Source of the DNA: Absidia repens
Taxonomy: Eukaryota; Mucoromycota; Mucoromycetes; Mucorales; Cunninghamellaceae
Assembly: GCA_002105175.1 (NCBI GenBank)
Contig: MCGE01000035.1
Coordinates: forward strand, 186,001 to 250,000
Direction of reading: 5' to 3'
Length of the DNA: 64,000 nt
Under the pieces are notes generated by a model. That model was not told the origin of the DNA. It made no database searches and saw only the letters and a list, made by a program, of their open reading frames with translations. Below are positions 46,962-57,765 of the stretch, one piece after another (position 1 is the first letter of the stretch; each line of letters opens with the position of its first letter). Both the position numbers and the translations under genes were made by a program.

Positions 46962-48301
46962 GGGGATTGCTCCATTTCAGAGAAATTATCTGAACTTTTT
47001 CAGAGATTTCAGAGAAAGTTCAGAGATTTCAGAGATTTCAGAGAAATTCTCTGAGCCGTCAGAGAAAATTTTTTTCTCCGGAATCTCAGATAGATTACAC
47101 AGAACAACCGTACCACCATGCATTGTATCGGCGATGGTTGAAATTATACTGCGCGAGAGCATTGTGTCAAAACAGGACGTTATTTATTCTATGCGTGATG
47201 TATAAAAAATAATAGATATATTAATATAAAAATATCAGAAGCTTCGATTTACAACTAGCTGTTTAGAGTAGGGACGAATTAATGTAGTATAGTGTTAGTA
47301 CTTCATATTATTTTCTATTGTATCCAATAAAAAACAAAAGCATTTAAATTTGGACATGGTTTTTACAAAGTGAAGGTATGATGCACGTAAAGAAGTATCA
47401 TTTTAAGGGGGACAAAGAGCTACGTACAATGTCAAAATGAATAGGTTTTATATAGTGTTTAACATGGTTATGATTCAATGGTTATTTATAAAAAGAATGT
47501 ATACTTTATTGAAGTACTGTATAAATAGGCATAAACTGGTGGAATGGTCAACTTGCTAATCTAAAAGGATGAGGTGACGAATGTTAAAACGGGATCTCTA
47601 CACTAGAAGACAAAACACACCGTATGAAAGAGGCAAATTGGTACTAAATGGTAAAAAGACGAGGCCTAATTTATTCATATGTAGATAAAACCGATCACAA
47701 ACTAATACGAAGCTAAACTAATGGCAGTTTCATGACGCTCATCTCTTAAGATGAATGTCCTAATCTAATGGTGGGTCCGGGATCTTCAATCCAGAATGAA
47801 AGGGTTTCTCCATGAATGTTTATACTGCATTTTCAAAATACCCCTGAACCAAGTTCTAACCACTAATCCAAGTTCGTCCTTTCTACCACAACCACTTCCC
47901 CTTTGACTGCAGTACATATCCAAACTGCACCCATGGTTGCCTGAGTTTCTGGAGATTGCAAACCCATTTCTTCTAGCAAATGCTTTGACGTCTTGCACCA
48001 TACTATCTTTGGTAGGGTAGACTTTTCCAATAAGAACATGACTGATCATGATAATACTAATAATAGTGGATGTGGATGTTTTGATAATAATATAAATGGA
48101 AAAAAACGCGACAGTGGAGAAAGAAGTAATTGTCACACTTCAAATTTAAAGTGCAGTATAATTTCAATCATCGCCGATACAATGCATAGTGATACGGTTG
48201 TTCTGTGTAATCTATCTGAGATTCCAGAGAAAAAAAATTTCTCTGAAATCTCTGAAATCTCTGAAATTTCTCTGAACTTTCTCTGAAATGGAGCAATCCC
48301 C
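46962..48301. mobile_element. Mutator-like non-autonomous element, 1.34 kb, with 9-bp TSD
   Basis: Both termini match the 13.7-kb copy (GGGGATTGCTCCATTTCAGA and its complement). The flanks are the direct repeat TTTTCTAAT (46,953-46,961 and 48,302-48,310). The interior has the same layout, including an R1 minus copy at 47,660-47,870 and the FAR1-like frame. It sits between the two duplicated RNase pairs. Confidence 0.85.
47880..48036 (-). pseudogene. FAR1-like exon relic in the 46.9-kb element
   Basis: MVQDVKAFARRNGFAIS is followed by NSGN, LDMYCSQRGSGCG and then R1-derived sequence. The frame is near-identical to that of the 13.7-kb copy. It is preceded by a hydrophobic upstream frame (YIIIKTS), which is probably a 5' leader. 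Confidence 0.5.
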
Positions 48302-48564
48302 TTTTCTAATTCTGTCAATATTTTTTTTTTTTTATTCGAAAACGCTGTACGTATATAGTAAACAGAAATAAAGAAGAAGAATAGTGATTGGGCATATAGT
48401 ACGAAGGTAAATAACAGACTATATTCTACCACTAATGTGAATCTGTAAAGACATTGAAAGGCCACTGAAATCCAACTGAATGGCCACGGACAAACATTCG
48501 CAAGTTTTTTATTCCTCTTGGTTAAATTGGTCCCGTCTGCAATAATAATAAAGTTGGGCACTGT

Positions 48565-48910
48565 CGTTTTTTCTTTTCTTTTTTTTCGTGGTGAAATATA
48601 AAAATTTCGGCAACAGGCAGAGGTCCATTTCGAACGCAGGCTACTTTAACTTCAGACATCGAGAAATTAATAAAATTAAGATATCTGGTCGGTACATCGA
48701 CGCGTGTTTCCGAGCAATTTTTTTTCTTTTTTAATTGTGCCTCTTACTGAGGCGGATTTTTTCGACAGCACTTCTGATGAAAACGTAAGCAGGTATGGAA
48801 CCAACGACAACGTTGGTCATACGAATTGTGGTTTACAAAATGCTTTGTCGATTGCGACAACTGCAAAAGAGTCATACACCATCACTAATTGGGACAGCGC
48901 CAGGGGATAA
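48565..48910 (+). pseudogene. Small-ORF region upstream of RNase copy 3, start lost
   Basis: It is collinear with 42,455-42,780. The sequence corresponding to the MAAFFDSTSDEN start reads CTGAGGCGGATTTTTTC, so the ATG is gone, and a later shift alters the Cys/His end. Confidence 0.5.
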
Positions 48911-49159
48911 AACGGCGTTGTAAAATCAAACAAAACAAATACGGTCGGCGTTCAAAACATCCGCATGAATTTTGTTCACGATTATTCTAATCAGGGCTAA
49001 AACAATAAAAAACGCGAGGTGGGAGGGGGGGGAAGAAATTAGGTGGAAAGAAATAAATCTAGCTCCGGCGAGGCGATACATTCAAACAGTTCAACGGTGA
49101 CTTCAAATGGGCAACTTCATGCCAAGTGTTTCTGTTTTACATATTGTCGTGATGACGGT

Positions 49160-49167
49160 TATATAAA
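49160..49167 (+). promoter_or_regulatory. TATA box of RNase copy 3
   Basis: TATATAAA followed by CCCAGC lies 102 bp before the ATG. Confidence 0.65.
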
Positions 49168-49261
49168 CCCAGCTTTTTTTTCTTTTATTTCTTTTTTAAA
49201 AAAAGAGCCTCTCCCCCAAGTTGATTATTGCCTTTTTATTGTTGCTTTTTAGAATATTTAT

Positions 49262-50303
49262 ATGATGAAGATTTTTCTCGGCGCTATTTCTTCTTTGGCC
49301 ATTTTGTCTTTTGTAAATGCTTTGGCTACTTCCTTAATCACAAAAGACGTAGAGACATGTCCGAGTATGAAAAATAAATGATGCTGCTGACGATGATGTT
49401 CTTTTTTTTCTTCTCATGCTTGTCTATTTTCAACGTAGTCAATGCCTTATCATGTAGTGCTAATGCTGGTGGTTCGTGTTGTTCTCCTGCAAGCAGTAGG
49501 GTCGTTCTGGCACAACAATGGTATGAAGGACTTGGTCCTGCAAATTCCTTCGCAATTTATAGTTTAAGGTAGGCAATGCTTAAAAATAATGAAAACAGCG
49601 TCCTTCGATTTTTTTTTTAAGAAAAAAGAAAAATAAAAAGTCTATTTTTTTTTTTTTTTTTTTTTTTTTTTTGTAAAAATGAAAAGGCCCAGTCACTGCG
49701 ATGGAACGATTACTCCATGGCGGGAGTGCGACCCTTCTCGTAACTATCCTGATTTGAATTCTATTCTGCGTGTGAACCAAACACTTTATGATGAAATGAG
49801 TACGTATTGGCCAAGCTTCAGAGGACCAGCCACAAATGATGAATTCTGGTCCCGAGAATGGAAAGGACACGGTACGTAAAATGCCTTTCTTTTAAGCACG
49901 ATGTAGTAGAACACATAATCGAATCACTGTTTTTTTTTCTATTTTATTATTAGGTACATGTATTACTACGTTGGAGCCCAAATGCTTTTCGAACTATACA
50001 CAGTATCACGATGTGTATACCTACTTTGGTACAGCTCTTCAACTGCACAAACAGTATGATTTGTTCTCCATCTTAAGCGACGCCAATATTACTCCCGGTG
50101 GCTCTTATTCACTTGATGCATTCGAGGAAGCCATTCGATCCTATACAGGTTTCACGCCAAGGGTCTCTTGCAGACAAGGATCTGTATTGAATGAAATTTG
50201 GATTTACTTCAATGTTCGAAATCGTGACCAATATGAGCCTACATATAGCACAGCACGTTCTACTTGCAGCAGACAACATCCGATCCAGTTCCCCATGAAA
50301 TAA
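49262..50303 (+). CDS. RNase T2-family protein copy 3, CAS I histidine lost
   Basis: Exons 49,262-49,364, 49,439-49,568, 49,687-49,871 and 49,954-50,303 join to 255 residues with no interruption. The signal peptide is MMKIFLGAISSLAILSFVNA. CAS I reads YSLRPSHCDG: His75 is Tyr, and the WP context has become RP. CAS II reads FWSREWKGHGTC: Glu135 and His139 are present, but the preceding His is Arg134 and the Lys position is Gly138. The protein should fold like RNase T2 but lacks one of the two catalytic histidines. It shares the SLR change with copy 1, so the loss of the HGLW motif predates the unit duplication. Confidence 0.8.
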
Positions 50304-50569
50304 ATGCTACAATGCTCAGTGTTTAATCTGGAACAAAGTTTGGATATATCATTTATGTTTATGATGAATATATTCCTACTGGTATATTGTGAGTGTCTTT
50401 GCAGAACGAACATTAATACGTATATCAAATCTACCGCAACTAAATAAATGTTTTGTTTAAAATGGCAATAAATCAGGCTGGATATTTACTTTGAGCATTT
50501 GATAAAACTGAACAATCTAGGAAAATCTTGATTTTCTATTAATATTTTTTTTTTTTTTTTTGCCTTGAT

Positions 50570-50800
50570 TGCGCACTCAAATAATGTGGTGGCCAACTTG
50601 GATTGATGTTTATAATGTAAATTAGAGACATTTTGAAAAATACAATACAAACACGTATCGGGAAGCCCTTTCATTTTTAACTCCAGATTTTGGGTCACCA
50701 TCAGATTAATCTTCATCTTAGTGTAGTGCTATGAAAGCCCTTATTAGCTTGGTTTTGGTTTATTTTCATAGCTTATATATACATATATCTGAATAAAATA
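50570..50800 (+). repeat. R1 interspersed repeat, plus orientation
   Basis: It is the equivalent of the copy at 42,120. Ends GAATAAAATAGGTC. Confidence 0.75.
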
Positions 50801-51162
50801 GGTCTTTTTTTTTTGGGGGAGGATTACTCCATATCCGATAAATTAGATCTCTTTTTTTTCTCAGATGGCTCAGATATTTCAGATGGATTTTTTTTTTTTT
50901 TTGGCTTCATATCATATCATTTTGTCTTCTCTTTTACATTTACACTTGGTTAAATTGATCCCGTCAGCAATAATAATAAAACTGATCACTGTCGTTTTTT
51001 TTTTTTTCGGAGTGATATTTAAAAATACCGGCAAAGGCAGAGATCCATTTCGAACGCGGACTACCTTAAATTAAGACATCGAGAAATTAATAAAATTGAG
51101 ACATCTGGTCGGTACATCGGCGCGTGTTTCCGAGCAAGTTTTTTTTTTAATTGTATCTCATA

Positions 51163-51308
51163 CTACGGTGGACTTTTTCGACAGCACTTCTGATGAAAAC
51201 GTAAGCAGGTATGGAACCAACGAGGACGTTGGTCATAAGAAATGTGATATCACAAAATGCTTTGTCGATTGTGACAACTGCAAAATAGTCATACACCATC
51301 ACTAATTA
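51163..51308 (+). pseudogene. Small-ORF region upstream of RNase copy 4, start lost
   Basis: The frame VDFFDSTSDENVSRYG to CDNCKIVIHHH is open to the stop, but the start codon is ACG in place of ATG. Confidence 0.5.
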
Positions 51309-51579
51309 TGACACGGCCAGGGGATAAAACGGCGTTCTAAAATCAAACAAAGCAAATGCGATCGGCGTTCAAATAATCCGCATGAATTTTGTTCATGATT
51401 ATTTTAATCAGGGCTAAAACAATAAAAAAACGCGAGGTGGGAGGGGGGAGAAGAAAATTAAGTGGAAAGAAATAAACCTAGCTCCGGCGAGGCGATACAT
51501 TCAAACAGTTCAACGGTGACTTCAAATAGGCCAACTTCATGCCAAATGTTTTTGTTTTACATATTGTCATAATGATGGT

Positions 51580-51587
51580 TATATAAA
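51580..51587 (+). promoter_or_regulatory. TATA box of RNase copy 4
   Basis: TATATAAA followed by CCCAGC lies 93 bp before the ATG. Confidence 0.65.
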
Positions 51588-51672
51588 CCCAGCTTTTTTC
51601 TAAAAAAAAAAAAAAAAGTCTCTCCTTTAAGTTGATTTTTACCTTTTTATTGTAGCTTTTTGGAATATTTAC

Positions 51673-52721
51673 ATGATGAAGATTTCTCTTGGCGCTATTT
51701 CGTCTTTGGCCATTTTGTCTGTTGTAAATGCTTTGACTACTTCTTTGATCACAAGACAGGTTGAGACATGTCCGAGTATGAAAAATAAGTGATGCTGCTG
51801 ACGATCATGTTCTTTTTTTTCTTCTCATGCTTGTCTCTTTTCAACGTAGTCGATGCCTTATCATGTACTCCTGATGCTGGTGGTTCGTGCTGTTCTCCTT
51901 CAAACGGTATCGTCGTTCTGACACAACGATGGAATCAAGGACTTGGTCCTGCAGACTCCTTCACAGTTAAATGGTTTATGGTAAGCAATGCTTAAAAATA
52001 ATGAAAACAGCGTCCTTCCATTTTTTTTTTTTTAAAAAAAAGGAAAATAATATGTCTGATATTACCCCCTATTTTTTTTTAAAAAAAAAAAATGAAAAGG
52101 CCCAGTCAGTGCGACGGGTCGTATACCCCAAGGGAAGGGTGTGATCCTTCTCGTAACTACCCTAATTTGGATTCTATTCTGCATGGGAACCAAACACTTT
52201 ATGATGAAATGAGTACGTATTGGCCAAGCTTCAATGGCCCAGCCAGTAATAATGAATCCTGGTACCATCAATGGGTAGTTCACGGTAAGTAAAATGCCTT
52301 TCTTTAAACACGATGTAGTAGAACACATAATCGAATCTCTTTTAATTTTTTTTTTCTATTTTATCATCAGGTACATGTGTTACTACGTTGGATCCCACAT
52401 GTTTTTCCTAACTATACACAGTATCATGATGTGTATACCTACTTTGGTACAGCTCTTCAACTGCGCAAACAGTATGATTTGTTCTCCATCTTAAGCGACG
52501 CCAATATTACTCCCGGTGGCTCTTATTCACTTGATGAATTTGAGTACGCCATTCGATCCTATACTGGTTTCACGCCAAGGATCACCTGCAAACGAGGATC
52601 TGTATTGGAGGATATTCGAATTTACTTCAATGTTCGAAATCGTGACCAATATGAGCCTAGAAATAGCACAATACGTTCTAATTGCAGCAGACAAGGTCGG
52701 ATCCACTTCCCCGTGAAATAG
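51673..52721 (+). pseudogene. RNase T2 copy 4, frameshifted pseudogene
   Basis: Exon-equivalents are 51,673-51,775, 51,850-51,980, 52,100-52,284 and 52,371-52,721. Exon 2 is 131 bp where the other copies have 130: within CAS I the intact GTTCATGG has become GTTAAATGG, which removes the His and shifts frame. Exon 4 is 351 bp where the others have 350: an extra base after CATGTTTTTC creates TAA. CAS II, read in its original frame, is WYHQWVVHGTC, with the catalytic Glu changed to Gln and the Lys position to Val. The signal peptide and promoter are intact. It is the duplicate of the active copy 2. Confidence 0.85.
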
Positions 52722-52979
52722 AAGCTCCAATGCTCAGTGTTTAATCTGGAATATAAAGTTTGGATATATCATTTATGTTTATAGTGAATATATTCCTACT
52801 GGTATATTGTTAATGACGTCGCACTAAGAACATTATTACGTATATCAACTCTACCGCAACTAAATAAATGTTTTGTTTAAAACGACTATAAGTCAGACTG
52901 GATATTTATTTTGAGCATTTGATAAAGCTGAACAATCTCGGAAAATCTTTGATTTTCTATTTTTTTTTTTGTTTTTTTT

Positions 52980-53093
52980 TTTTACTTCATTGTGAACTCA
53001 AAGAATGTGGTGACCAACTTGGATTGATGGTTACAATGTAAATGAGTGGCATTTTGAAAAATGAATACAAACATGTATCGGGAAGCCCTTTTA

Positions 53094-53128
<35 letters not shown>

Positions 53129-53450
53129 CTGGATGATTCAAGCTCCGCATTTTGCTTTCTATTTTTTTGGCCCTCATTTTTTTTTTCCCTGTCTTTTTCT
53201 TTCTTTTTTATTTTTTTCCTTCTTGACAGTCTGAATGATATAATGGCAAGGCTCATTGGGGTACTGGTGATCTCGGATTATTGTTAGAACTTGAATTAGG
53301 GGCGTTTTCAAAATCGCAAAACAAACATCATGGGAAAACCCTTTCATTTTGGATGTAGGATTTAGGAACGACAGTAGATTAGCATCATGGAATCATTCTT
53401 AGTTTAGTAATAGTTTGTCAACGTTTGTATCTATGTCAGAATAAACATGT
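52980..53450 (+). repeat. Two R1 copies joined by an A-run
   Basis: It is the equivalent of 44,420-44,880, with a 28-base A run (53,095-53,124) at the junction. Confidence 0.75.
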
Positions 53451-54830
53451 TCTTTTTCTTATAATTAATTTCTCTGTTGTACGTTTACATGATGAGCTTC
53501 ATCGAATGTGTATTACATATGAATAAAAAAAAAAAACAGTGAGTCTATACGTGTGTATGAAAAAGGAACGGAGTGGATAGTATGGAGGCTTCTTCCACCA
53601 GCTCTATAAGTTTGTGCGTGGAAAAAAAACAGGGATGTGTTTGTGTGAAAAAATAGCTATTACAGTGTATTTTGTTGTGGTGGGGTATATTGAAGAGCAA
53701 AAAATGAGAATAGTATTAAGTATGTAGCTACTGGGTGGCAGGGAGGGACAGTTCTGAAGTGTGGGTTTTGATGGGATGGGATGGAAGACTCTGTGATTTG
53801 GTACTATGGGTCGGCAGCGATTGAGGAAAAAACGATGGACGCCTTGGGACCGAACCGTTGTGCAAAAAAAAAAAAAAAAGTAAGGGATTAGATACGGCGA
53901 TGTGAATGAAGGGAAAGGTAGAAAATTTTGAAGTCAAAGATGATTATCTTAGATAAGGATTTGCACCATGCTCTTTAGAATATATTAATAAAGGACTTCA
54001 ACTGACTCTACAGAAAATATGTTTGATAAAACAATGAAAAAAAGACATGATGGGGGAAAATTAGGTGAAAAAAAAAAACAAACCTAATTACGGCGAGGCG
54101 AGACATTCAAACAATTCGTCGGCGTGAATTCAAGCGGACAACTTTATCCAAGCTGTTTTTGATGTACATATTTTCGTGTTTTCAGTCTGCTTGATGCTGG
54201 CAATCCAGTTCATCCTTAGCAATTTCAGTATGTTGTACCCATCCAAACAGTAAACTAAAATCAGTCGTGTCTTTTGAGGTGAGAACATATTTCCATATAC
54301 GTACGCATCTTTTGTTTGTTCTTTTGCTGGTTGTGATAATCCATGTTGGTCATGTTCTTGTTCTTGATCGGTATTGGGGATAATGACGCCGTGTGGGAGC
54401 TGCTGTCATGTTGGTTGATATTAGTAGAAGTGGGATTCAAATCAACGCAAGTTTGTTGTTGGTGACATTGGAGGGTGAGAGCTATTACCTGCATCAATTG
54501 ACAGTACGATACCATATATTTTTATCTGGATCTATTCCCACGAAATTTTACACCGCCAACCCAGAGCCAATGACAACATTATAAAGTGTGTACCATTGGT
54601 AACATTTAAAGAACGTGTACATATGAGCTGATAGTATACTTAATTTTAATTCTCCAAAACTGACAATCATACGTTTCTACGATAAATATACTCGCAAGAA
54701 ACAAACCTAACAAAGTGACATTGGTCATATCAAATACTATCTCTTAAAGCGTCACCAAATTCATTGTATATACAGTATATGATGTAATATTGAGCTCATA
54801 TATCATCATACACGGCTTCCCTCAAAAAAT
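53451..54830 (+). repeat. Downstream part of the second duplicated RNase unit
   Basis: It is collinear with 44,880-46,345. It contains the frameshifted twin of the Gln-rich minus-strand frame (54,261-54,515) and a contracted 36-bp repeat array. Confidence 0.75.
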
Positions 54831-55700
54831 AATCGTACAGATTACAGTACATGGGATCAATAGTAAATGTTGATCGTTGGGAAAAAGATGATAGATATTT
54901 TATCAAGCAATAAGTATCAATTGCGTAAGTTAAGAGTAGATAACAAAGGAGCTAACATACTAAATGTAAAGGGATACGGTAAAACGGGAACCAATATGAT
55001 ATACAAGGCATAAGAATGACGGAAGGGGTATCTTTTATTAAAGCATGACAGCTGAAAGTACTAATTCGAAGAGATGATACTAGAAAAAAACAGAGATTTA
55101 TTGTGCGACACGAGGAGAGACTAATGAAACACTTTTTTTTAATTGAAGCATGTAAAGAAGAACCATATTTTATTGAACAGTATTAAATATAAAGTGTCAT
55201 CAGATTTTTAAAGCCCAGCTAACTTACTAGTGCTAAAACGGTGTTGCTTTTTGCCGCCTTTCTACCCAATCCCACCCTCTATTTCTCTTTTCCACCAATC
55301 AATTCTTCCAGTTTCTCCTTTTCCAAGTTAGCTCTGAGAATGAACTTGCTAAATTAGAGGAGATTACTACTTCTGCACCTCACCCCACTGAGGCTCCATC
55401 ACTCAGAACGATTTATTTCTAAATCATGGAAATATCATTTTTCACTGAAAATGAGCTGAGGCACTATATAACCCACTTTAGGATGAAATGCAGAGGTCTC
55501 AATAAACTAAATACTCTATATTTTTTTTCACACAAGCACATGCCCATTCTTTTTCTCTGCCAAAATATATACAGTATATGATCTACGAAAGATGGTTCGC
55601 ACCGTATCTTCAATGTTTCTCTATTGATTCCAGGTCGATTTGAGTAAAAATTTTAAATGGGCGTCATTTTTTGCTGAAGATGAATTGTAGTTACACAAAC
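54831..55700. other. Intergenic, no gene seen
   Basis: AT-rich sequence with short repeat tails such as 'ttgaagcatgtaaagaag' near 55,143. No exon supported. Confidence 0.5.
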
Positions 55701-55759
55701 ATGACTTTTCCCTACCATTGCTACTCTACATAACCCATCTAGGTATGAAATACAGAGGG

Positions 55760-56200
55760 CTAGCAAACTAAATATTCTGTAGTGCATTTTTTCTTACACA
55801 AACACATGGCTATTTTTTTTTCTACGTTCAAATATATACATGAGGTGATGGACAAAGTCATCTTAATATCCCGCACATTTTCTTTCCACGCACTCAAACA
55901 TACCAATTTATTTCTATGTCCATGTATACCCATTCGTCAATACAAACAATTTAAACTTATAACAAAGAAACTAACGATAGAAAGAGACAAGTGTATTTTA
56001 TTTGGATGAAGTTAAAACTATGACAAACTTGCACTAAACTAAATTATTGGTGTTCAGTGATAACTATGGCGAAGCTAATCTAATGAGTGGATCCAAATCT
56101 TGAATCCAAAATGAAAGGGTTTCCCCATGCATGTTTGTATTGCATTTTTCAAAATGCCCCTGATTCACGTTCTAATTCTAATCCAAGATCACAGCACATT
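55760..56200 (-). repeat. Composite repeat with R1 end
   Basis: It has the same orientation and order as positions 1-440: an 'acacaaacacatg' block, then R1 in minus orientation (56,020-56,200). Confidence 0.65.
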
Positions 56201-57030
56201 GAAGAATGAATGGAGAAAGGAAATAAAAAAAAAAGAAAAAGCGAAAAAAGACAAAAATAAATAAAAAAAATAAAGCGTAAGCGGAGTGTAAATGATGCCA
56301 CCGTCCATATAGTCGGGCGATTGCCTCTTTTTTTCACCATCCAAAAGCCAAAAAAAAAAAATACACAAGTCCTGACTGAGCGCTGAGCAACGACGGATGG
56401 GCCCCAAGGGGCTGCCCTCCATAGTGCGAAATGGCGAAGTCATCCAACTGCTCTTTTTTCACCACGCTTTTTCTTTTTAGTACTCTAATAACCTTCTCTA
56501 TCCTAACACATTACAGACGACACTTTTTGTAAAACATTGAGTAGCACTCTATCAGACAAACTGTATAATATTTTATTCAGGCAGTAGTTGTTTTATAATT
56601 TGGACGATTAGGGTGGTGGGGGTGAGTGGTGTGTGGGGGGGCCGAGCAGGGGCGAGGCGGGGGGAGGGGGGCTGGTTCAGACATAGATACAAACTATAGA
56701 CAAACTGATACTATGCTAAACTAATGAAGACACCAAAACCCCCATCTAATGGTGATTCCAAAACCTAGATCCAAATGGAAGCGTTTCCCCATGCATGTTG
56801 TCATCCCTTATCTGAAAACCGTTCTAAACTAGTCCTGACCCTAATCTAAGATCACCATAACCTTAATGAAGTTACATTGGTAAAGAAAAAAAAAATTAAA
56901 CAAGTAAGAGAGGGGAAAAAAACGAAGACAAGGGGTAAAATAGAAAACCACGTCGGTGGGATTTGAAATCCTTTCATGATCTCTCTCTGAGATATAGTTG
57001 GCCAAAAAAAAAAAAAGGATTTATCATGGA
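56201..57030 (-). repeat. Repeat debris with R1 and a G-rich patch
   Basis: A short repeat at 56,385-56,430 (GCTGAGCAACGACGGATGGG) is shared with 775 and 17,475. A G-rich, locally GC-skewed patch spans 56,610-56,672. An R1 minus copy lies at 56,690-56,870. No gene. Confidence 0.55.
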
Positions 57031-57041
57031 CCGCTTGTTTT

Positions 57042-57731
57042 TTAATAAATAGTAAAAAAGGTACCACGGTTATTGTTGTCATGGCAAAGATATTTGTTGG
57101 TCCAATATTGCCAACCTGTATTGATGAGGATCCATTTATTTTCTGCAAAGCTCCCGACCACATGGATGACCCAGCGAGAGAGGTCCCGTCTATGATGGAA
57201 CTTTTTGTCAAAGTACGGGATGCATACCAGATCAATGGTGGAGGTGTGTTCATCGAGTTGAAGACGATGGTAGAGTACTTTTTTATACTTGGTTGCTTTT
57301 AACCTATCTTTTTCATCATAGATACGTTTGATGTAATACATCTTAGGTGTCAACTGAAGAGAATACAGGTTCGTGTCTTGAGCATAACGGAAGGTGATGA
57401 TGGAGGGGTGGTTCACGTCGTCAAAATTGCATAGATAGGTTACGTCCAGTTCGTCAATGCGTATCCGAGGCAAAGCTGGGTTCGAAAATGTTGGCAACAC
57501 ATCATACGACACTGACCTTTGTCCGTACCCCGTCAAATATAATAGCCGCAACTTGTCTCTGGTATCCACAATTTCAAAGAGTTTCAATGTGACGGACAAC
57601 AGTGAATTGATGTGCCAATGCGCAACTTGGTGGACTAAGTTTTTATACTTTGATAACGGCAAAATGGCGTGAAATCGGTCCTCTATCGTAACAAAAAAAA
57701 TCAATACATAGATGAAAATAGGTTTTAAATC

Positions 57732-57765
<34 letters not shown>

